Shown here in pieces: positions 11,644 through 21,095 of a stretch of DNA of 64,000 bases (its first letter is position 1; every line of letters begins with the position of its first letter). The notes beneath the pieces were generated by a model that made no database searches, was not told the DNA's origin, and worked only from the letters and a program-made list of their open reading frames with translations. Position numbers and translations under genes: made by a program. Source of the DNA: Cryptomeria japonica (Eukaryota > Streptophyta > Pinopsida > Cupressales > Cupressaceae); contig NC_081412.1 in NCBI RefSeq assembly GCF_030272615.1, positions 143,430,247-143,494,246 of the forward strand. Direction: 5' to 3'.

Positions 11644-13847
11644 ATCCTTGCCTTAGTTTCATCTCATTTTCCATGTCCTTATCCTACCAACATCTTTGAG
11701 CATACTTTTAAAGGTCATGGTCCAGTTTTTTTTTTTCAAGGCTACTACCCAAACAAAAAGACGCTTGAGTCCTTCTTCCATCCCCTATCATGTGTCCATC
11801 TTCTCTTGAAAAATTCAAAAAATTAAATAAAAAAAAAGTGAAAAAAAGAAAAAGACAAAAGAAAAAAAATAAAGCAAAAATAATTCGTCCACTGGTGAAA
11901 ACCTGGCAAACAGGTGCCTTGGGCAAGTACCATGATGAAAACCTAGCAAACAGGTGTCATGCATAATCTATGAACTTCTTGCATACCGTACTTGGGGGTA
12001 GGTTTTATACTATCATATCTCTTTGTCCTTCATTGCTCCATTATCCTATCCAACCCCTGTCATTACCCTCCATTATCCTATTGTCCCTCATGTTGATTTT
12101 CCCTTTCCACCTTTGATCTTGACAAGGTTGAGGATCATCATGAGCATCATGCATCTTGTTTACAGCTTTTAGTCTATCATAGCTTTTGGTCTTTATCCAT
12201 TTGCTTATTATAACCTTTCGTCCATATTCCCTGTCTTATTGCAACTTTCTGCCACTATCCCGTATCCTATCTCGACCTTCAATCCCTGTCCCTTATCCAT
12301 TCTTGGTCTTGCTTATCCTATCCATATCTTATCACTATCCATACACTCTTTTTCATTCCTTGATCTTGATCTGACATAAGGACGCGAAATGCAAAACATA
12401 GTTTCAAAAACCTCTTGACATGTCCCTCATGCCATGTTCCTGCTTTACATTGTCATATCCAGTCTCTTGTCCCATCACACAATAGCCCTTGAAAATTGCA
12501 TCTGCATTGTCTCCATAATAAAAGGCCTTTGTCTTCCCTCTATCCACCATCATTTCAGCAAGCCTATTTATTCATCTATCATATTCCTTGCCTTGCTAGA
12601 CACTGGGGGCAAAATCAAAAAATAATAAAAAATTGAAAAATGTCCTGAATAAATCATAAAAATCACATAATGTTCTGAAAAAATCCAAACAAAAAAATCA
12701 AATAATGACCTAAGAAAATCCCTAAAAAGTTAAATAAAGTCCTGAAAAAATGAACAAAAACATTATAAAACTCAAAAAGCAAAACAAGAAAATATCCCCG
12801 TTGTGCATGGACAGATCACTGAGCATCCCTCCAATGACACGCAATCACACATTGTGCTTTAATTGAAATCATGCGTTAACAGATGAACTTTTCACTCAAA
12901 CTAGACATTCAAACTGATCAGAATTGTCATATCAATCAACCTCAAAATCAATTCGTCCTTGGCACACTATCATGGGTCTTATACAGGGTGTGATATACTC
13001 GAAACCAGACTGTGTCCTATCTTAGATGGGGTACCACATTTCCTGAAACCAGACAACATGATTGTCCTATCAACGCTTTCAACTTTTGACAATGAAGATC
13101 AAGATTTTTGTTTGATTTGTTGGAATTTTGTGCATCTTATCTTTCTATTGATTTATCTTCGATCATGTTCCTATGTTGCTCAATGATGTCACTGAGTGAT
13201 TTAGAGTGACCGGGATGGTTCATGATCCTTTTCCTTTTTTGTTGTGATTGTTGTTTGTCTATGATGTGTCTGTCTTTTGCAAAAAGGGTTGCATTTCAGC
13301 TCTGGCCTTCAATGCCATGATGCTACGCATCCATTTTGCTACATAAAAAATAAAGGTTCTCACCTACAAAGTGCAATACTGAAAGCAAGTTTTTTCTTCA
13401 TCTCTAACTGTCTTCTATCTCATTTTCTTCTTACTAATATTTCTTCCATCAGTTCGGATAGTCAGTTCAGTCTAGTGCTCCGATCTCCAAACATACATGC
13501 TGCATCCTACATCCATTTGGTTAGTACATTTGCATTATATCAAGCATTACATTGAGCATTATATCAAGTATCTTATCCATTTCATTTTATAAATGCATCA
13601 CAAACACATCAAAAAAATACATCCATACATGTTCCACAATGGTACATCAATAGTGCATAAGTCATCCATACATGGAAAATAACATATGTCATAACACATT
13701 GCATCTCATCATATCGATGCATATCATATATCATCATAATATCGGAGTACAAAATTGGACTGTCTATCCTAAGTATGGCCCGCAGGTTGACTACAAAATG
13801 TCAAACTACATAATGTCTACTGTCTATCTAAGGAGCACGTGCCTCTA
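11644..13847 (+). other. Non-coding internal region of element F
   Basis: About 2.2 kb without a supported gene. It includes an A-rich stretch (11810-11885), a repeated AAAACCTGGCAAACAGGTG-like phrase near 11895 and 11938, and a degenerate A-rich block (12600-12790) with recurring GTCCTGAAAAAA words. The right end adjoins the antisense PMD gene. Confidence 0.6.
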
Positions 13848-15672
13848 TCACTGGGTGCTCCCTCTATCCTCCTCATCCTTGCAAGGTCTTGCAGATGATG
13901 TCCCTCCTGGTCCTGGCTGTGGTGGTCTCATAGGTCCATTCACCCCCATGCTTCTCAATGACCTCCGAGAGCGTGCCCTGCTCTCTGTCCTCGATCGTGC
14001 CCGATATGAAGGTGCTCTCTACTCTAGTGGAACTGTACTCTCATATAGTGTCCTCCAATGGCGTATCTCCTCTCCGATCTCTACCAGCATCTGTGCCATC
14101 TCCCGTGCACTAGCATCCCGAATCGACCCAATATACTGAGTGACTCTCTGTTCCCCTCGCTGTGCCTGAGCAATCGCTGCATCTCGAGCTGTTGTGAGTC
14201 TAGCTATCTCTACTCTGAACTGATCCTGTTGTCTCTCTAATGTCGCAATGTGATCCTACTGACTCGCTATGATAGCCTTGCACATCTCCATCTCCTCTGT
14301 CCTAGCTGTCTCTGGCTCTATGGGTATATCCTGCAATGCCTCCTGCTCGCCTGAATCTGGCTCATCCTCATCATCCCCATCCTCATCTCCATCCTCATCC
14401 CTACCCTCATCCTCATCTCCATCCTCATCCCCGCCATCATCCTCATCCTCGTCCTCATCATCTCCCTCCTCCTCTCCTATGAGTGGGAAGTCCTCCTGTC
14501 GCCTCGTTACTGGAATATCCGGATCTGTCAATGGAACTAGCCGTCATTGTGCAAACCATCTATCATACTCATCTGTCATCCCCGCATCCTCCACATCTGA
14601 TCTCCAATCCCACGGTCTCTGTTGTAGCTGTGAGAAGTCAGTATATGCTATGTGTGGCTAAATCATACTCCCCCACTGACTCGTCTCTCTGTGAGATCAG
14701 GCAAAGTGTGCAGTCCTCCTAGGTACATCCTGCCTCTCTCCAAACTGTCATCTGACTCTCTCTGGTAGGTACATCTCAATCACTCTCTGGTGATTCACTA
14801 GTCACCCAATCAAGTACCTCTCCTATCTACAATATGGTAGCTCATCACTGTCATCTGACCATCCCGGACAATCACGATATGGCGTTCAATATGAACTCTC
14901 TCAATCGGTCTAGCTCATGTCGCCAGTACAATATGTATCCAAAAGGACCCTATCTCAGTGCTCCCCCATAGTAGTACACATATGGTTGATGTGGTACTAC
15001 CTGTCTATCTATAATCGGTCGACATATGGCTATGTTCTCAAATGCCCATACCTGTAGCAATGTGACTCCATAGCTCAATGTCTGAACTCCCTAATATGCT
15101 ATCTGATGCAACTGAAAATACAGCATAGCCAGCACACATGGTCCCCATGCATACACTGTCCCCTCTGTCACCATTTGCTCCAGCACTCTTCCCCATCCAA
15201 TAGGGAATCCATGTCCTCATCTGTCTCCTGCTAGTAGACATGCTATAACCACAACTATCACCACATATCATCGATCATACTCCGCTGCCATAGTCTCCCA
15301 GCCGATCTCCCTCTCGACGATATCCAGATCATCTGCGTCACACTCAAACAATCTGCACAATGCATCTCTCCCTATCATTGGGTCATACTCTATCATCTCT
15401 CCATGAATCGGAATGCGGAGGATACGGCATACATCCTCCAATGTCACCGTCGCCTCTCCAGTCGCCAGATGGAAGGAGGAAGTCTCTGAATGCCATCGCT
15501 TTGCCAATGCGGTAAGCAGTCCTGTGTTTGCCCTAGTCTTGGGCATGAATGTGACATAGTATATCCCAAGTCCTGCTAGTGTATCTCTGTCTGTGCTCCT
15601 GAGTCTGTGTCGTAGCATGAAGCAGTCAGGTCGGTTCTCCCGTGTGATCAACGGATACTGTCGACTCTGCAT
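13848..15672 (-). pseudogene. Antisense plant mobile domain (PMD) gene inside element F (broken)
   Basis: From ATG 15672 the reverse strand encodes an N-terminal PMD. ALAKRWHSETSSFHLATGEA, TLEDVCRILRIPIHGE and, after two TGA codons, YAWGPCVLAMLYFQLHQ and VTLLQVWAFENI match the family pattern (WRPETHTFHL, T-L-D-V-LGLP-I-G, WG--L--LY--L, LLQLWAWERI). An acidic Asp/Glu-Gly tract follows (14330-14480), then a coiled coil (14060-14260) and a GPMRPPQPGPGG tail ending at 13848. Stops at CGA and CAG positions and at least one frameshift break it. It is GC-richer than its surroundings. It is either a captured host PMD gene or an additional antisense ORF of the element. Confidence 0.85.
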
Positions 15673-16477
15673 CACAATTGGGGCATATTTTGTCAGTATT
15701 AGGGTTTCCTCCTACGGGTTGCATTTCCTCATTTTCATGTCTAATCAGGGTGTTTTTCATTTAATCTGACCTATCCTACCCTTATCCCCTTTTTCTGGAT
15801 CATTTGCATGTCATTTTGACCAAACTTAGGGTTTTGCATTGCACAATTGCGCCTGTGTACGGTAACCTACACCTGTGTCAGGTAACCTACACTTGTGTCT
15901 CCCTACACAAGCGCAGAAGACCCCACACAAGCATAGGATTCACCCTACACAAGCGCAGGAGTCCTTTTCTGCATCCCCTGTGGGCCCCGCAATGTCCCAT
16001 AAGCAATCAAAATTCATGAAATTGAAAACATGGGTTTTTGAGATCCATACCGCTGCTCCCACGTCGTCCAATCATCTGTATGTGCGTACATGTTCCCTGA
16101 GGTGATCTGCCATTGGAATGTTCGCCATCTATCTGCCAGTGTCCTTGTCCAGAGCAACAAATCCTCCTCTTTGTCTAGTGCAAATGAACATTTTTCACTC
16201 TCTTGGTCTCATTTATAGATATTTGTCAGTGCATAGATGGACGTGCACCCTCTCCATCTTATGTTGGTCATGGTCTTTTGCACCATAAATTGCTTGTCCT
16301 TCATGCATCCGATCTCCGATTGTCAGTCCGTTCGATCCTATCATTTTTCTCGATCAATTGGCCTCTTTTCTGCATGTTTCCGACCAATTCCTCGAGGGGG
16401 CATGCATATGTCATTATTATCATCTGGGGCATTTTCATTATTGTTCTTTGAAACAATGCTTAAAATCGCATTGTCTC
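15673..16477 (+). other. 3' non-coding part of element F before the PPT
   Basis: This stretch holds the region upstream of the antisense PMD start, the inverted motif array (15846-15968) and a leader-like sequence to the PPT. If the PMD gene was transcribed, its promoter should lie here. No TATA box is clear enough to call. Confidence 0.55.
15846..15968 (+). repeat. GCGCCTGTGT motif array near F 3' end, direct and inverted copies
   Basis: Three direct copies (GCGCCTGTGT, ACACCTGTGT, ACACTTGTGT) are followed by three inverted copies (ACACAAGCGC, ACACAAGCAT, ACACAAGCGC), with spacing near 20 bp. The direct part matches the array at 6855-6980. The direct-to-inverted switch can form a stem. Confidence 0.8.
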
Positions 16478-16491
16478 AAAGAGGGGCAAAA
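16478..16491 (+). promoter_or_regulatory. Polypurine tract of element F
   Basis: AAAGAGGGGCAAAA lies immediately before the 3' LTR start TGTAGACACC. It is purine-rich with a single C and in the position expected for plus-strand priming. Confidence 0.85.
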
Positions 16492-18009
16492 TGTAGACAC
16501 CTAAAAATGGTCAATGCTTGTAGAGTCATATTTTAACATTTGCGCATTGCCTCATTTTAGGTTTTTGCATCGCATTAACATTTCTCCTATGATTCGCACT
16601 TGGTCTTTATCATTTGCAAACATTGAGTCATTCCTCTACATTCTTCATTCATCTTACTCTCGAATTTGGTCTTGTCGACAACAATCTCCAGTCATGATTT
16701 TAATCGATCTTATCTTATTGCATCAATGTGCATGCTCATTTGTCATTATTTTGGACATCGTCAATCCTAATTAGGGTTTTGTCCTCCTGTCAATTTTGTG
16801 ATCGATTTGTCATCAATTGTTGTCCTCTTATCAATCTTGTCATTTGGCGATTGATTTATCATCAATCCTTATCATTTTCAAATCTTGTTGCTTAATGATT
16901 GATTTTTCATCGGTCGTTGTCATGTTCGATTTTGTCATTTTGTGATCGATTTGTCATCGATCGTGGTCATTTTCAATATTGTTGTTTTGCAATCTATTTT
17001 GTCATCGATCGTCGTCCTTCTCAATCATGTCAATTTGGATCAATTTGTCATTGTTCCTCGTCAATTGCCATATTTTATCAATCAAATCATTTATCACATT
17101 GGTCATTTATCAATCCAAAATCAAATCGAATCGAGTCAATTATCTTTCATCAAGACCTAATTCATCTTCTAGGGTTTCGTGATTTAATCATTTAACCTAG
17201 TTTGTCATTTCCCTCTTTAGGATTAATAAATTATTTATTTATCCTAAGTGTTCTCATCACAATTAAATGTTCATTTAATTGGCTAATCATTCCTCTTTGT
17301 GAATTAATTAATAAATGATAAATTATTAATTAATTTACCTAATTTCTAATTTCCATCAATTTCTTAATTCCTAAATTCTTAATTCTCTAATTTCATAATT
17401 TTCTAATTCCTAATTTCAATTTCCTCCTATTTCTCTCCTAAATTCATGGAAATGACATAGAAATTTGTCATAATTTGTCATAATTGACAATCAATCAATT
17501 CTTGACATAGAAATTTGTCATAAATTGTCATAAATCATCAATCAACAAATTTTGCATAGAAGGTGCATAATTTGTCATAATTGACATAATTGATTTGCAA
17601 TTTCCATTTGAATTGAATCATGCTAATTTGATCATTTCTCCAATTTATCTATAAATTGGATGATCTTCATCAATCAAAGCTAATTGGTAATCAGACTATC
17701 GAATTTCTAGTCAATCACATTTCTAGTACTCTTGATCAATAATCTTGTCTACTTGCTTTCAATTATGTGTGTGCACTTGTAGGTGAGATCCACAACCAAA
17801 CCATTTGAAGAGGAAAGAAGAACAATGGAGCCTCATGAAGGAGCATTCAAATCATACCTTTGGTTTGCTTAATTTCTAGTTTTGAATGTTTTTATTTCAT
17901 GTCTCTATTGAGTGTTGTTTAGGATAGATCATTGCAATTGTGCTTTCATGATTGGGCTAGATTACTATGTTTATAATGCTTGTGATGATTTCCTATTTCC
18001 TATGCTACA
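16492..18009 (+). repeat. 3' LTR of element F (1518 bp)
   Basis: It matches 5218-6735 over its full length without an obvious indel and ends ATGCTACA before the TSD-like ATAGC. About 2 percent divergence by eye indicates that F is much younger than its host element A. Confidence 0.97.
16800..17084 (+). repeat. 48-bp tandem repeats in F 3' LTR
   Basis: This is the second copy of the GATCGATTTGTCATC-type array described for the 5' LTR, with about six units in the same arrangement and scattered C-to-T changes. Confidence 0.8.
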
Positions 18010-18014
18010 ATAGC

Positions 18015-18598
18015 AAAAAAAGAAGAGAAAAGAGGAGAGAGAGGCAAAGAAAGAAGCTCAGGACACACCTAATGTTGTCCCAGTTACAATTGAACCACCT
18101 AAACAACATGAAGGACCATCCGGCAAGCCTGCTAGCCCCAAGCCCAAGGAAACAAAGAAAATAAAATAAAAACTAGCAAAAAAGGTATTGGCTATAGCCA
18201 CACTCCAAGCTCATGTGAGTCAAGAGTTATCTGAAGAAGAATCCAAGGATAGACAACTGATACAGTCCACTTTTGATGTTTTGAACCAGCTTGTACCAGA
18301 ATTTAAAGCAAAAGAGAGCTCAAGCTCTTCTGGGAAACTTCAACAAACAATTGAGTACATTCGTAAATAGTATGATTCTTTGGTTAAAATTTATGCACTT
18401 GAGGCCAAAGACAAATTTGTTGAGGCTAGGAAACAAACATTTTTGCAGATGATATCAATAGAAAAGGCAAAACTTCTCACCTGTCTACAGTCTATTGATG
18501 AAGCCTTAGCAGAAGGAGGTAAAGTATATAAAACTTGTCTAGATTTTTCAAACTTCGCATTCTTACAATCTGGCATCAAACCTAATAAGTTCTTTTGA
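18015..18598 (+). pseudogene. Element A ORF2, C-terminal part after the F insertion (broken)
   Basis: It resumes A's ORF2 to the right of F. A Lys/Glu-rich linker leads into a Pro/Lys stretch (GPSGKPASPKPKETKK), then stops and frameshifts. A helical tail follows (18188-18370 and 18380-18598), with LIQSTFDVLNQLVPEF and SIDEALAEGGKVYKTCLDFS. The matching places in D (ALSEGGSV), C (RDALDEGNLL) and B confirm homology. Together the two parts of A are only about 1.9 kb, against 3.1-3.3 kb in B, C and D, so A lacks much of the acidic middle region. Confidence 0.72.
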
Positions 18599-18905
18599 AG
18601 GTCCAATTTTGGCACTCATGGATCAAATATTAAAGTTATAAAAGGAAAGGGACAGTATGATAAAGAGAGACATAGATCTTTGGAACTTTATAGGTCCCCG
18701 GTTAGACAACCCACTTTGTCATAAAATAGAGTGTATAGAAAATATGCAATAGGAGGATCTAACGGAATCCCAAGCTATTGAATACTATGTGTGTATCTTA
18801 AATGGATTCAACTCTAGTCTAGGTTAACTTAATCAAGGATGGGATACTTACTTTTCTTTTTTAAAGACTTTGTATGCAGATATTCTGAAATATGTATAGA
18901 GACCA

Positions 18906-18976
<71 letters not shown>

Positions 18977-19010
18977 TGTATGTATGTATGTATGTATGTA
19001 TGTATGTATG

Positions 19011-19040
<30 letters not shown>
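18906..19040 (+). repeat. Compound microsatellite (TG)n(TA)n(TATG)n
   Basis: A short TG run changes to about 16 TA units and then to more than 20 TATG/TGTA units. Open frames across it on both strands (Tyr-Ile or Met-Tyr-Val-Cys repeats) are artefacts of the repeat. Confidence 0.98.
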
Positions 19041-19043
<3 letters not shown>

Positions 19044-19236
19044 CACTTGTACATATGTTTTCTTATATATATTCACCCAGATTTATCATTGATGTCAAAG
19101 GGGGAGGAGTACAGTGAAAAATGAATGAATATCATAGGGGAAGAGTACAAATGTAAATAGCTACAGAGATGTACAGGAAAGGTGGAGCACACTCAGATAT
19201 AATATCATTTTTCACATGAGTGTTGCCATCAATGCA

Positions 19237-19248
19237 AAAGGGGGAGAT
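19237..19248 (+). promoter_or_regulatory. Polypurine tract of element A
   Basis: AAAAGGGGGAGAT directly precedes the 3' LTR start TGTTGGTAATTG. The preceding words TGTTGCCATCAATG are the same as in B, C, D and nearly in E. Confidence 0.9.
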
Positions 19249-19652
19249 TGTTGGTAATTGACACTCATCTGGTAGTCACCTTCTGAGGTGAATTGCATTT
19301 TTGGGTTGTCATTGATGGAAACTCATCTTTAGGAGATGGTATATCTTCACCTGGACTCATCACTTTACCATTTTGTCTAGATGAGGCCAACCGGTATATA
19401 CTCTATGGTTTACACTTGTTAACCGGTTATACTTGGTACCGGTAATTCAAATTATGGGACCTAGTAAATCCATTTGAGGAATTGAAGGTAGCGTGCCAAT
19501 TCGACATCAAATAAGATCATCAGGATAATTTATAATATACTTTATGATCATGGAGGAAGCCAACAAGTTTATTTTCATTATGAAGGCCAACATGATGAAC
19601 AAGTTATAAGGGTATATAAGAGAGATCACTTAGTGATGGATGATATATATTT
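19249..19652 (+). repeat. 3' LTR of element A, first segment
   Basis: It matches 1374 to about 1767 of the 5' LTR: TGACACTCATC, GGTGAATTGCATTTTTGGG, and the ACCGGTAT region where the 5' LTR has AACCGG. It is interrupted at 19652 by element B and resumes at 29570. Confidence 0.9.
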
Positions 19653-20007
19653 TGTTGGCTTGATGATGATTGTAATGGATGACTTCATGTGTTGTCATTG
19701 ATAGCACATGTATACACACAAATTTGTTCACATTGTCTTAGTCATCTTAGTTAAGAAAAACTGGTATTACTCCTAAGTTTTTGTATTACAAAACCGATAT
19801 TATATGAATTAGTTAAGTCCAAATGGTTTAGAGGGTGTCTAACTGATATATGTAGACAACTGGTATATGCAGGAATGGCTTGACACCAGCTTGGAGATTC
19901 AGCGGAGATCTTCAAAGAAGAAAATGGAGGACAATAGTGTTGCCATATGTGCATAATATGTTGACATGATAATATTGTGTTGTCATTGATGTCAATATGC
20001 TAAAAGA

Positions 20008-20112
20008 GAGAACCGGTAATATGCTGAAGAGTGAACCGGTAATATGCTGAAGAGTGAATCGGTAATATGCTGAAGAGTGAATCGGTAATATGATAAAGAG
20101 TGAACAGGTTTA
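20008..20112 (+). repeat. 23-bp tandem repeat in the solo LTR (4 to 5 units)
   Basis: The unit is close to GAACCGGTAATATGCTGAAG followed by AGT. Later units carry CGG-to-AGG or GAATCGG changes, and the last has ATGATAAAG. It contains the ACCGGT hexamer common in these LTRs. Confidence 0.88.
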
Positions 20113-20865
20113 TTGAAGTTAAGCAACTGGCAAAGTGAACTGATATAATGATGAGAATTGATATATGTGCAAAAGTTGAAGCGGTACATTTGTCCAAGTG
20201 AACCGGTATATGGAATGTTTTCTATCAAGGTTTAATATGGTATGACTACTGGTTGGTAGTCTCAGCTTCAGAGTTTCTGGTTGAAGTGTTTCGAGCTTGT
20301 GTGATTCAACCAATGGCATTGTGTGATGAGTTAGCATTATAATGGAGATCAAATCATGTTTCCATGCCAGCCTCATGCACGTGAAGGATCCTACATGAAG
20401 GAGATTGATCCTATCTACCTCAGGAATGTGTGAAGTCTATGCAAACGGTAGAGAATGCGTGATGGGTTATCACCTCCAAGAAGCGGTGAAGAATGAACAA
20501 TGGAGAATGTCTTGAGATTTGTTCAAGACCGTTGTATTCAAATGCAAAGTGTTCAATGGTTAGGATTGAACCGACTAAATTGCTCAACCTAAATGTTTAG
20601 GGTTTAGGGTTTATGTTACCGACCTATCTGTTTCCTATAAGGTCGATGTTGTGTTTCATGTTGAAGTTGTTGGCAAATGTTTTGTGTGTATCTAAGTGCA
20701 AAGATACGTGATTCTTGCCAGACCAAATAAGATGGTTCATATCTATAGAGTGTGTATGTAGAAGAAAGGAACTAAAGCAGATCTGCATTGGTATTGAAGT
20801 GCTATTACCATATCATTGTAATACATGTTGATCTCTAACCACTTCAACAGTTGGAAAATAACTTA

Positions 20866-21095
20866 ACAGGGTAGCTTTAACCAGCTTGTTGTAAATCCTT
20901 TAACAGGGTGACTCAAAGCCATTGGGTTCATGAAATCCTCTAACAAGGTAACCTCTAATAGGGTTTAACCCTTAACTGGGTATTCTAGCCATCCCTTAAT
21001 CGGGTGATCCCTAACAGGATCCGTTCTTAATAGAATCTGTTGTAATAGTCTTTAACTAGACTAGGCTCCTAATAGAGCGGACTTCTAAAGAGTTC
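20866..21095 (+). other. Array of short stem-loops with constant CTAACA-like loop (solo LTR)
   Basis: Consecutive hairpins have stems of 3-6 bp and a six-base loop close to YTAAYA: ACCC-TTAACT-GGGT (20968-20981), GATCC-CTAACA-GGATC (21006-21021), TAGTCT-TTAACT-AGACTA (21046-21063) and GCTC-CTAATA-GAGC (21065-21078). Stem sequences differ while complementarity holds. Comparable arrays occur in both B LTRs and both C LTRs. Confidence 0.75.

Larger units (their letters stand above)
5218..18009 (+). mobile_element. Element F: 12.8-kb non-autonomous LTR retrotransposon (LARD-like) with tRNA-Trp PBS
   Basis: Two 1518-bp LTRs (5218-6735 and 16492-18009), starting TGTAGACACC and ending ATGCTACA, differ at roughly 30 sites by eye. 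The flanking 5-mers are ATAGT (5213-5217) and ATAGC (18010-18014), a four-of-five TSD. Inside are a tRNA-Trp-type PBS, a motif array, one long sense ORF (8818-11643), an antisense PMD gene (13848-15672), a second motif array and a PPT. No protease, RT, RNase H or integrase is recognisable. This fits a large retrotransposon derivative, probably moved by a Ty3/gypsy element; the partner is inferred. It sits in element A ORF2. Confidence 0.92.
18599..19248 (+). other. 3' untranslated region of element A with microsatellite and two purine tracts
   Basis: No coding sequence is seen. It holds a microsatellite (18906-19040), a first purine tract, TCAAAGGGGGAGGAG, near 19096, and the main PPT, AAAAGGGGGAGAT, at 19237-19248 just before the LTR. 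Confidence 0.75.

Noticed and set aside
14269-14661. Ser/Pro-rich plus-strand frame at 14269-14661
   Set aside because: It is the complement of the acidic tract of the antisense PMD gene, which has domain support.
18839-19124. Open frames across the TATG microsatellite on both strands
   Set aside because: They encode only short repeats (YIYI, VCMY) and arise from repeat periodicity.
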